From DAITQM01 sp036832975 (lineage in GTDB: Bacteria; Pseudomonadota; Gammaproteobacteria; Xanthomonadales; Wenzhouxiangellaceae): a stretch of 64,000 nucleotides of DNA. Location: assembly GCA_036832975.1 (NCBI GenBank), contig DAITQM010000009.1, positions 1 through 64,000 of the forward strand, given 5' to 3'. The first letter of the stretch is position 1. Every line of letters starts with the position of its first letter. Below, piece by piece: positions 7,759 through 16,462 of this stretch. A program made the position numbers and the translations under genes. The notes under the pieces were generated by a model. That model did not search any database and had not been told where the DNA came from. It was given only the letters and a program-made list of their open reading frames with translations.

Positions 7759-10700
7759 TCAGTACCCCAGTCGGATATCGCTGACGCCCGGCAGCTCGGC
7801 AAGGGCAGCGAGCAATGCTTCGCTGCTGATCACTTTCCACTCGTCGCCGAGGACGAGATCGGTCAGGCTGCCGGCGCCGGCGGCGTGGTAGTGCAGGATC
7901 AGCGGGATGCCGGTTGTGGCGCGGTGCGACGCCAGGGAATGGGCGAGGGTGGTGACGAACTCGCGGTCGGCGCCGGCGACGGTCAGGTGAACCGCTTTGG
8001 CCGCAGCGTGGCGGGCCGCGGCCAGCGGCCGGATCGAGCGGGCCGCAAGCCGCGCGCCGCCGCTGTATTCGTCGTTCGTCAATTCGCCTTCGATGTAGAG
8101 CAGGGCGCGATCTTCGAGATGGGCCGCCGTTTCGAGGTAGAGCGCTTCGCTGACCATCACGTCGATCCGGCCGCCAGCATCGCCCAGTGTCAAAAACGCG
8201 CCTTTTCCGGGACGCCGCCGGCGGGCGAGCAATAAGCCGACCAGGCGCTTGGTACAACGCCTGCCGCCCGCCGCCCCGTGCAGAGCCCGGATATCGCCGT
8301 CGGTCAGGTGCGCCAGGACGTCGGCCCAGGCATCGAGCGGGTGGGCGGAAAAATAAAAACCGAGCGCTTCGTACTCGGCGGCCAGCCTTTGTTCGCGATC
8401 CCACCCCGCCGCTGCGGGTCCGGCCGGCAGTTCGGTGATGCTGCTCAACGGGTTGCCGAACAGATCGGTTTGACCCTGGCTGGCCGCCGCTGACTGCTGT
8501 TCGGCGGCTTTCAGGATGGCCGGCAGGCGGGTGAGAAGATCGCCACGGTCGTTTTCCAGGCGGTCGAGCGCGCCGGCCTTGATCAACGCCTCGAAGGCAC
8601 GTCGGTTCAAGCGCTGCGCGTCGAGATCGCCGGCCAGCGCCGCGGCGCTTGGCCAGGGGCTGTCACGCCGATCCCGCGCCCGGCGCAATTCTTCGGCGGC
8701 GCTTTGCCCCAATCCCTTGATCGCCCCGAGGCCGAAGCGGATGCCACCGTCCTCGACCCTGAATGCCCATTCCGACTGCCAAACGTCCGGCGGCAGCACG
8801 GCAATCCCCATCTCCCGGCATTCGCCAAGCAAGACTGCGACTTTGTCGCTGTCGTCCATTTCGCAGCTTAGCACCGCGGCCATGAATTCGGCCGGGTAAT
8901 GGACCTTGAGCCAGGCGGTCTGATAGGCGAGCAGGGCGTAAGCCACCGAATGCGACTTGTTGAAGCCATAACCGCCGAAAGTTTCCATCAAGTCGAAGAT
9001 GCGCTGGGCGACCGGTTCGGCGACGTCGTTGGCCGCGGCTCCGGCGACAAAGATCGCCCGTTGCTCGGCCATCGCCTCGGCGTTTTTCTTGCCCATCGCG
9101 CGGCGCAGGATGTCGGCGGCGCCGAGCGTGTATCCGGCCAACGTCCGGGCGATTTCCATCACCTGTTCCTGGTACAAGATCACCCCATAAGTCGGCGCCA
9201 GGATCGGCTTCAGGCTGGGGTGCGGGTACGAGACGGCGGCTCGGCCGTGTTTGCGCTCGATGTAGTCGTTGACCATCCCGGCCTCGAGCGGTCCGGGGCG
9301 GAACAGGGCGACGAGGGCGACGATATCGGCGAAAGCGTCAGGTTTGAGGCGGCGCATCAGATCGCGCATGCCGCGCGATTCGAGCTGGAAGACGGCGGTG
9401 GTCTCGGCGCGGCGCAGCAGGTCGTAGGTGGCGCGGTCGTCGAGCGGCAGTTCCTCGAGATCGAGGGGCGCTGCGCCGCGGTCGCGGCGGGCGGCGTTGA
9501 TTGCCGCCACGGCGTGGTGCAGGATGGTCAGCGTGCGCAGACCGAGAAAGTCGAACTTGATCAGACCGATCGCCTCGGCGTCGTCTTTGTCGAACTGGAT
9601 CACCGGGGCCTCGCCGCCCGGTTCGACGTACAGCGCGGTCAACTCGGTGAGCGCCACCGGCGCGATGACGATGCCGCCGGCGTGCGTTCCGGCGTTACGC
9701 ACCAACCCTTCGAGCGCCGTCGCGGTGGCGAAGATCGCCGCGACTGCCGGGTCTTCGGCGATCCGGGCTTCGAGCTGCGGTTCGGCGGCGCGGGCGGCGG
9801 CGAGTTGGATGCCGAGGGTCTGCGGAATCAGCTTGGCGACGCTGTCGACAAAACCATAGGGCTGGCCGAGCACCCGCCCGACGTCGCGGACCACGGCGCG
9901 CGCCGCCATCGTGCCGAAGGTGATGATCTGGCTGACCCGCTCGCGGCCGTAAGTGCGGGCGACGTAGTCGATGACCCGACCGCGTTTTTCCATGCAAAAG
10001 TCGATGTCGAAATCCGGCATCGACACCCGCTCCGGGTTCAAAAAACGCTCGAACAGGAGATCGTGCCGCAGGGGATCGATGCCGGTGATCCCGAGCGCCC
10101 AGGCGGCCAGCGAACCCGCGCCCGAGCCGCGCCCCGGCCCAACCGGGACGTCGTTGGCCGGGTCTTTCGCCCAGCGGACGAAATCGGCGACGATCAGGAA
10201 ATAGCCGGCGAATCCCATGTCGTCGATCACCGCCAGTTCCCGTTCCAGGCGCGCCTGGTAGTCGGCGTGGCCGGTGTCCGGCGCGATGCCGTGTTTGGCC
10301 AGCCGCTCGCGCAAACCGCGATGGGCCAGGCGCGACAGCACCGCGCCGGCGCTTTCGCCGCCGGCGGCGGCGGCCGGAAACTCCGGCATCCGGTAGTGGC
10401 CGAATTCCAGATCGAGATTGCAGCGGCGGGCGATTTCCAAGGTGTTGGCCAAGGCCGCCGGGCAGTCGGCGAACAATTCGGCCATTTCCGCGGCGCTTTT
10501 GAAGTATTGCGCCGGCCGGTAGTCCGCCGGCCGCCGCGGGTCGTTCAGTTGGCGCCCCTGGTGAATGCAGACCCGCGCATCGTGATGGGCGAAACCGGAG
10601 GGTTCGAGAAAACGCACCGCGTTGACGGCGGCGACCGGGCAACGCCGCCGGCCGGCCAGGCGCAACGCGGCGCGGTTGTAGTCCTCCTCATGGTCGTACC

Positions 10701-11271
10701 CGAGCCGCGCCACGGTGAGATAAAAAGCGCCGGGGAAATCCGCCAGCCAGCGCTCGAGTAGCGCCTCGGCGGTCGCTTCGTCGCCGTGCCCGAGCGCCTC
10801 GCCGATATCGCTCTTACGGCCGGCGAGAACGATCAGACCCTCGCTGTGCCGGGCGATCTCGGCACGCCCAAGGCTCGGCGGGTGCCGCCGGCCTTGCAGG
10901 TAAGCGGTGCTCAGCAGGCGGCACAGATTGCGGTAGCCGTCCAGCGTCCGGCACAGCACGTTGCAGCGGGCCGGGGCGGCACCGGTGGTGGAGGGATCGA
11001 GCAGCAATTCGGCCCCGGCCAACGGTTTAACCCCGGCGCGGCGCGCCGCCTTGAAGAATTTGACCAGGCCGAAAATATTGCAGTGATCGGTCAGGGCCAC
11101 CGCCGGCATGCCGAACTCCGCGGCGCGGGCCACCAGTTCGTTGAGCCGCACCGTCGAATCGACCAGCGAATATTCGCTGTGCACGTCGAGGTGGATGAAA
11201 CCTGGTGGCACGGTGCCCAATCCCTCGCTCACCGGCGGCACCCGCGGCAGTAACCGGGTAAGATGGGCCAC
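7759..11271 (-). CDS. dnaE: DNA polymerase III subunit alpha
   Basis: Replicative DNA polymerase catalytic subunit, about 1170 residues, DnaE1 type. The order is a PHP domain (HLDVHSEYSLVDSTVRL near residue 27), the C-family polymerase core (GPGRGSGAGSLAAW; PDFDIDFCMEKR near residue 420 with catalytic Asp residues), the helix-hairpin-helix region and a C-terminal OB-fold (VGLLLARRRRPGKGAFLTL). The PHP domain keeps several metal-site-like His/Asp residues. The frame opens at ATG 11271, but a GTG at 11211 would give an N-terminus (PPGFIHLDVHS) closer to E. coli DnaE. A product of this length fits DnaE1 better than the shorter ImuC/DnaE2. Confidence 0.93.
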   Translation of the reverse strand: MAHLTRLLPRVPPVSEGLGTVPPGFIHLDVHSEYSLVDSTVRLNELVARAAEFGMPAVALTDHCNIFGLVKFFKAARRAGVKPLAGAELLLDPSTTGAAPARCNVLCRTLDGYRNLCRLLSTAYLQGRRHPPSLGRAEIARHSEGLIVLAGRKSDIGEALGHGDEATAEALLERWLADFPGAFYLTVARLGYDHEEDYNRAALRLAGRRRCPVAAVNAVRFLEPSGFAHHDARVCIHQGRQLNDPRRPADYRPAQYFKSAAEMAELFADCPAALANTLEIARRCNLDLEFGHYRMPEFPAAAAGGESAGAVLSRLAHRGLRERLAKHGIAPDTGHADYQARLERELAVIDDMGFAGYFLIVADFVRWAKDPANDVPVGPGRGSGAGSLAAWALGITGIDPLRHDLLFERFLNPERVSMPDFDIDFCMEKRGRVIDYVARTYGRERVSQIITFGTMAARAVVRDVGRVLGQPYGFVDSVAKLIPQTLGIQLAAARAAEPQLEARIAEDPAVAAIFATATALEGLVRNAGTHAGGIVIAPVALTELTALYVEPGGEAPVIQFDKDDAEAIGLIKFDFLGLRTLTILHHAVAAINAARRDRGAAPLDLEELPLDDRATYDLLRRAETTAVFQLESRGMRDLMRRLKPDAFADIVALVALFRPGPLEAGMVNDYIERKHGRAAVSYPHPSLKPILAPTYGVILYQEQVMEIARTLAGYTLGAADILRRAMGKKNAEAMAEQRAIFVAGAAANDVAEPVAQRIFDLMETFGGYGFNKSHSVAYALLAYQTAWLKVHYPAEFMAAVLSCEMDDSDKVAVLLGECREMGIAVLPPDVWQSEWAFRVEDGGIRFGLGAIKGLGQSAAEELRRARDRRDSPWPSAAALAGDLDAQRLNRRAFEALIKAGALDRLENDRGDLLTRLPAILKAAEQQSAAASQGQTDLFGNPLSSITELPAGPAAAGWDREQRLAAEYEALGFYFSAHPLDAWADVLAHLTDGDIRALHGAAGGRRCTKRLVGLLLARRRRPGKGAFLTLGDAGGRIDVMVSEALYLETAAHLEDRALLYIEGELTNDEYSGGARLAARSIRPLAAARHAAAKAVHLTVAGADREFVTTLAHSLASHRATTGIPLILHYHAAGAGSLTDLVLGDEWKVISSEALLAALAELPGVSDIRLGY

Positions 11272-11456
11272 GGCATGGAACGGCGCGGGTCACCGGGGGC
11301 GGCACGGACACGCGGCAGTGCTCCGCCGGATAGATGCATCATTTTCGACTTGATCCAGGGCTGGGTATACGACACGCCGGGAGGGCCATTATATGTGGGG
11401 CGAGGGAGGGCGCGATAGTCGCGGACGAATGATCCAACATTATGGGAGAAAGTCTA

Positions 11457-11762
11457 ATGAGTGACATCAAAGGTACGATCAAAAACATCACGATGTACAT
11501 CGAGTACAACAACGGCGAAACGAAAACCGGTGTGTTGTGCGACGAAAATCTCAAATCGCTGGGCGCGATTCTGCTCAATCCGGCGATCTGTACCAAGGTG
11601 CTGAATTCGGGGCTGGCCGGAAAGGCGGAGACCCTGTTCAAGAAGGCGGAAAAAAACAGCCAGGGGTCCATGGAACATCCAACGGTGGTCATGATCGGCA
11701 ATGACGGTACCACGTTGGCGGCCGCATGTTACCCGAGTGGCCATCCACCGACGATCCTGTAA
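11457..11762 (+). CDS. Hypothetical small protein
   Basis: I do not recognise this 101-residue protein. It begins MSDIKGTIKNITMYIEYNNG, has no signal peptide or membrane segment, and is of mixed beta/alpha character with Cys residues in GVLCDENLK, NPAICTKVL and AAACYPSG. ATG 11457 is preferred over ATG 11442 because GGGAGAAAG sits directly upstream of 11457. The gene lies between the divergent dnaE and the hybrid kinase, whose likely start is 10 bp downstream, so the two may be co-transcribed. Confidence 0.65.
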   Translation: MSDIKGTIKNITMYIEYNNGETKTGVLCDENLKSLGAILLNPAICTKVLNSGLAGKAETLFKKAEKNSQGSMEHPTVVMIGNDGTTLAAACYPSGHPPTIL

Positions 11763-11772
11763 GCGGCGGGCG

Positions 11773-14700
11773 ATGAGGCGCTGTGCGGCGGACCACCGTT
11801 GCCGCTGCGCGCCCCGCGCAGCGGCCAGGATCGGCGCGGCCCGGATGACGGCGGCCGCCTTCGGCCATGGTTTGCGCTGGGGGTTCGCGGCGCTTGGGTT
11901 AATCTTGAACCCGCCGGCTTGGGCCGAAAGCGCAGTGCCGATCGAGATCGCCCCGGCCCAATTCGAAGGGCGCGATAGCCCTCTGGCGGGAATCGCCTTC
12001 GCCGCCGCTGGCCAGGGGCCGTCCGGTACCGTTTGGCTGACCACGGAAAACGGCCTCTGGCGGCATTACGGCCGGCGGGCCGAGCGCCTCAATTTCTCAC
12101 CACAAAGCGGCGAGGAGTTGAGTCTGCTCAACGCTCTGCTGCTCGATCCCGCCGGCCATGTCTGGTTCGGCACGGTCAACCGCGGCTTGTACCGCTTCAC
12201 GCCGGCGGAGGGCGAACTGCGCCAGTACGCTGCCGATCCCGCGGTGGCCGATCGACTTGCCGACCGCAATGTCTACAGCCTGGCGCTCGATACTGCCGGC
12301 CGGTTATGGGTTGGGACTTTCGGCGGTGGATTGCACCGCCTGGAGGACGACGGCCGCTTCACCCGATTTCGCGATCGGCCGGCGGCCGCCGGCGGCCTGT
12401 CGTTTACCGCCATCACGGCGTTGCGCGCCGGTGCGGGTGGCGACTTGTGGATCGCCGGCCTCGGCGATGGTCTCGCCCGCCGCCAAAACGACGGCCGGTT
12501 TCGGCTTTACGGGATGAGCGACGGACTGTGCAGTCTGCGCAATTGGGACATTATCGAAACGCGCCAGGGTGAGATTCTGGTTGCCGGTGACGGCGGCCTG
12601 GCGGCCTATCAGCCGGCTCTGGACCGTTTCGGTTGCACGCCGGCCGAGGATCTGGACGGCGTCAAACCGACGTATCTCATCGAGGATCGCACCGGCCGCT
12701 TGTGGCTTTCTTCGGCATCGCGCGGTGTGTTCCGGATGGACGCCGAACGGCGGACGATGACCGCGATCGCCCCGTTTGTCAACGGCGGCGAAAACGGCGG
12801 GCCGTTGCACACCGGGCGTTTATTCGAGGACGATTCCGGTGTGCTGTGGGTCGCCGTCTGGGACCGGGGCATCGCCCGCCTTTCTTACAACCGCGGTCAA
12901 TTTACGCATCTGTCGCACCTGGCGGGCGATAAGCCGCTGCTCGAGCGCGGCAGTGTGGCGACCGTTTACGAGCCCGTGCCCGGCCTGCTGTGGTTCGGCG
13001 GGCGCAACAGCGGCCTGATGCGCGCCGATCTGGGCAACGGCGAAGTGCGGCGCTGGTCGGCGCAAAATCAGAGCGAATTGCTCGACGACAACGTCGGTGC
13101 CATCATCGCCCGGCGAAATGGCGGTCTGTGGGTCGGCACCCATACCGGATTGCACCGCGTGCTGCCGCAGAGCGGCCGGATTACGGCCTGGTCCTTCGTC
13201 GACTTGCCGGGCATTGCCGGCGATGGCTATACGACCGGGTTGTTCGATGATCCGCGTCATGGCGTCATGATCGCGACCGCGGGCGGCGGTTTGTTGAATT
13301 TCAGCGAACAGAGCGGGCAACTGCGCGCCTGGACCGCAGGCGAGGGCGCCGGCGACGGACTTTTGGATAACAGTATCGATACCGCGATCCTGCTCGCCGA
13401 TCACCGTTATCTGTTGGCGGTGGGCGGCCGTTTGCAACTGTTCGATCCGGCGACCGAGACGTTCGCGACGTTAGAGGCCCGCGATGAGGCGGCACCACCC
13501 CTCGACGAGATCGTGGCCATGGTGGTTCAAGGCGAGGAGATCTGGGGCTTGAACCAACGGGCGCTGGTCCATTTCAGCATCGCCGATGGCGGCCTTCGAT
13601 GGCTCGCGCGCCACGCTTTCCCTCCGGAACTGAGGCCGAACATCCTGACCGGTCGTCTCGAAATCGACGAGCACGGTCAACTGTGGTTCGCGGCGCTGAA
13701 CGGCATCGCCCGGTTTGCGCCGGACAGCGGCGAGTTTAGGCTTTTCGGCATGGCCGACGGGCTGCTCGACGATTTCGTGCAAAGCGGCTTGCGGCGCGGC
13801 ACCAGCGGCCGTTACTTTTTCGGTGGCGGTTATGGCTTGAGCTGGTTCAGTCCAAGCCACATCAGCCCGCCGCCGCCGCCGCCGCGCCTGCGACTCGGAA
13901 AGCTGACCGTGATGGACACGGTTTATACGGCGGGCGCCCCCTTTATGCCGGTCGCGAATTTGCGCCTCGGATACCGTGACCTTCTGGCCCGTGCTGAATT
14001 CGAGGCGCTCGATTTCAATCCGGGGGCCACTTTCCGTTTCGCCTATCGCTTGCTGGGTCTTAGCGACACCTGGCTCGACCTGGGTCATGAACAGCAGGTG
14101 ACCTTGATCCGTCTGCCGGCGGGCGCCTACCACCTGCAGGTCCGCGCCGGGGACAGTGCGGGCAGGGTGTGGCAGGATCCGACGATCGATCTTGCGGTGA
14201 GGGTTGACCCGCCGCCGTGGCAGACATGGCAGGCTTATGTCGCCTATGCGGCTTTGACCCTGACGCTGCTCGCCGCCGCGTTGCTCGATGCCCGCCGGCG
14301 CTTGCGGCGGCGCCATGCCTTCCAGCGCGAACGAGACCAGCGGGAGTGGGCGGAACAACTGCAAGCCCTGACCCGCAATTTGATGGCCGATCTGCGCCCG
14401 GCGGCCATTACCCGATGTCTCGAACAGCGCATCGCGCCGTTCTTCGCGGCCGCGGAAGCGAAAGTAAAACGCTTGCCTGAGACGCACCAGATCGGCCCCG
14501 CCGCCTGTCGTGAGGGCAGCCAGCAGATCCTGACACTGCCGCTCACCGATGCGGCCGGCAGCGGCTACCAGCTTTGCCTGCAGCGCGACGGCGCGCCGTT
14601 CAGCGAACGTGACGTGACCTACGCCGTGGCCTGTGCCGAACAGGCGGCCAACGCCCTCGACAAGGCGGCGCTTCTGGCGCGCAGCGCGGCGGCGGCGGCC

Positions 14701-16302
14701 GAGGCGGAGCGCGCCAACCGGGCGAAAAGCGATTTTTTGGCCCGCATGAGCCACGAGATTCGGACGCCGATGAACGGCGTGCTCGGCATGAGCGAACTGC
14801 TCCAGGCTTCCCACCTCGACGCCGAGCAACGCGAGTACGTCAGAGCCGTGCAGGATTCGGGAAAGCTGCTTTTATCGTTGATCAACGATATCCTCGATCT
14901 GGCCAAGATCGAGTCCGGCAAGCTGGAACTGGAGAACGCCCCGTTCGATCTCGCCGAACTGTGCGCCGAAGTCGTCACGTTGTTCGCCGCCCGGACCGCG
15001 GCCCAGGAACTGGAACTGTCATGCCGCATTGCCCCTGATGTTCCCCGGCGGTTGATCGGCGACGCCCTGCGCTGGCGGCAGATTCTGCTCAACCTGCTCG
15101 GCAACGCCTTCAAGTTCACCCACCAGGGGGAAATCGCCGTGGCGATCGAGCGGCGCGATCCGGAGCCGGCCGGCCGCCCGGACGGGACGGTTGTGCCGCT
15201 CAGAGTCGAGGTGGTCGATACCGGGATCGGTATTCCCGAGGACGTTCGCAACCGGCTTTTTCAGCCTTATGTCCAGGCCGGCGCGGCGACCGCGCGGCGT
15301 TACGGCGGCACTGGGCTCGGCTTGAATATCGCCCGCCAGATCGTCGAACTGATGGGCGGCAGGATCGGGGTGGACAGCCGCCCCGGCCGCGGCAGCCGTT
15401 TCTGGTTCGAGGTCGAAAGCGAGGCGGGTGGCGAGCCACCGGCCGACGAGTTCCTGGTCGGCCGGCACGTCTTGCTGCTTGACGCCCATCCCGGCACCCA
15501 GGCGGCGGTCCGCGATATGTTGGCGGTCCACCGGCTGAAATTGCGGGTGTGCCGGCATATGGCGCAGGCGGCCAGTCAGCTCGAGGCCGTCAAGCTCGCT
15601 CATCTGGAGATCGGTGCGCTGCTCGTCGATGCCCGCTGGTCCAGCATGGAACTCAATACTTTGGCCGGCCATATTGCCGCCTTGCCCGCCAGTCTCAGGC
15701 CGCGCGTCGTGCTGGTCGAACCCTTCGGCCATCGGCCGGCGGACATCGTCGAGTGGCCGACACCCCCGGTGCAGATACACCGGCCGATCCGCGAACCGGA
15801 GTTGATTGCCTGCCTGCGGCAGATCTTTTCCGGTCACGATCAACCGGGCCGATCGGCTGCCCCACCGGATGCGCCGCCGGCCGTCTCGCCCCCCAGGCGG
15901 GGCACCGGAGACAGACATGGACTGCGCATCCTGGTGGTCGAAGACGACCCGATCAGCCAGAAAGTGATCCAGCGCCTGCTCCAGGATATGGGACACACGG
16001 TGTCGCTGGCCGCCAGCGGCCGGGCGGCGTTGGCTTTCGCCGGGCCGTGCGATCTGGTCTTGATGGATCTCAGCCTGCCCGATATGAACGGCCTCGACGT
16101 TACCGGCGAGTGGCGGCGGCGCGAGGGGGAACAGGCGGCGGCACCGGTCAAGATCATTGCGCTCACCGCCCAGGTGAGCCCGGTCCAGCGCGAACGCTGC
16201 CTGGCCGGCGGCATGGACGATTACCTGGTCAAACCGGTCAGCGCCGAAGTGCTGGCCGCGGCGCTGCCTCCGGCCCGGCGGCCCGGCGGCGCGAGCCATT
16301 GA
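11773..16302 (+). CDS. Hybrid sensor histidine kinase with N-terminal beta-propeller and two receiver domains
   Basis: A protein of about 1509 residues. Order: signal peptide, many Reg_prop-type propeller repeats (motifs such as GLWVGTHTGLHR, RLWVGTFGGGLHRL), a Y_Y_Y domain (about 735-810), one membrane helix (AYVAYAALTLTLLAAALL, about 820-840), a coiled coil, HisKA (SHEIRTPMNGVLGMSELL, His about 994), HATPase (LLNLLGNAFKFT; GTGLGLNIA) and two receivers. The last receiver is canonical (VVEDDPISQ, MDLSLPDMNG with Asp about 1432, LVKPV). The first is degenerate. The start may instead be ATG 11845, which puts the signal peptide (ending NPPAWA) at the N-terminus. The sensor presumably detects a periplasmic ligand. 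Its neighbour is a TonB-dependent receptor, as in nutrient-responsive systems of other phyla. Confidence 0.9.
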   Translation: MRRCAADHRCRCAPRAAARIGAARMTAAAFGHGLRWGFAALGLILNPPAWAESAVPIEIAPAQFEGRDSPLAGIAFAAAGQGPSGTVWLTTENGLWRHYGRRAERLNFSPQSGEELSLLNALLLDPAGHVWFGTVNRGLYRFTPAEGELRQYAADPAVADRLADRNVYSLALDTAGRLWVGTFGGGLHRLEDDGRFTRFRDRPAAAGGLSFTAITALRAGAGGDLWIAGLGDGLARRQNDGRFRLYGMSDGLCSLRNWDIIETRQGEILVAGDGGLAAYQPALDRFGCTPAEDLDGVKPTYLIEDRTGRLWLSSASRGVFRMDAERRTMTAIAPFVNGGENGGPLHTGRLFEDDSGVLWVAVWDRGIARLSYNRGQFTHLSHLAGDKPLLERGSVATVYEPVPGLLWFGGRNSGLMRADLGNGEVRRWSAQNQSELLDDNVGAIIARRNGGLWVGTHTGLHRVLPQSGRITAWSFVDLPGIAGDGYTTGLFDDPRHGVMIATAGGGLLNFSEQSGQLRAWTAGEGAGDGLLDNSIDTAILLADHRYLLAVGGRLQLFDPATETFATLEARDEAAPPLDEIVAMVVQGEEIWGLNQRALVHFSIADGGLRWLARHAFPPELRPNILTGRLEIDEHGQLWFAALNGIARFAPDSGEFRLFGMADGLLDDFVQSGLRRGTSGRYFFGGGYGLSWFSPSHISPPPPPPRLRLGKLTVMDTVYTAGAPFMPVANLRLGYRDLLARAEFEALDFNPGATFRFAYRLLGLSDTWLDLGHEQQVTLIRLPAGAYHLQVRAGDSAGRVWQDPTIDLAVRVDPPPWQTWQAYVAYAALTLTLLAAALLDARRRLRRRHAFQRERDQREWAEQLQALTRNLMADLRPAAITRCLEQRIAPFFAAAEAKVKRLPETHQIGPAACREGSQQILTLPLTDAAGSGYQLCLQRDGAPFSERDVTYAVACAEQAANALDKAALLARSAAAAAEAERANRAKSDFLARMSHEIRTPMNGVLGMSELLQASHLDAEQREYVRAVQDSGKLLLSLINDILDLAKIESGKLELENAPFDLAELCAEVVTLFAARTAAQELELSCRIAPDVPRRLIGDALRWRQILLNLLGNAFKFTHQGEIAVAIERRDPEPAGRPDGTVVPLRVEVVDTGIGIPEDVRNRLFQPYVQAGAATARRYGGTGLGLNIARQIVELMGGRIGVDSRPGRGSRFWFEVESEAGGEPPADEFLVGRHVLLLDAHPGTQAAVRDMLAVHRLKLRVCRHMAQAASQLEAVKLAHLEIGALLVDARWSSMELNTLAGHIAALPASLRPRVVLVEPFGHRPADIVEWPTPPVQIHRPIREPELIACLRQIFSGHDQPGRSAAPPDAPPAVSPPRRGTGDRHGLRILVVEDDPISQKVIQRLLQDMGHTVSLAASGRAALAFAGPCDLVLMDLSLPDMNGLDVTGEWRRREGEQAAAPVKIIALTAQVSPVQRERCLAGGMDDYLVKPVSAEVLAAALPPARRPGGASH

Positions 16303-16462
16303 CGGGGCGATTCATCGGGGGAAACCGCCGGGGGCTTGCAAAATCTCTCCGTTTGTGAGAAATTCGTTAAACCGAACGGTGGGGTGTCATCGACAAGCAA
16401 CAAACCACCCCGGCCGGATCGGCCCCGTTGCCCCAGACCACTCATCCAGGGAGTTACCAATC

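Noticed and set aside
8899..10761. A 620-codon plus-strand frame opposite dnaE
   Set aside because: The frame covers the conserved polymerase core on the other strand and its translation looks like antisense composition (many His/Arg/Gly/Asp), with no motif.
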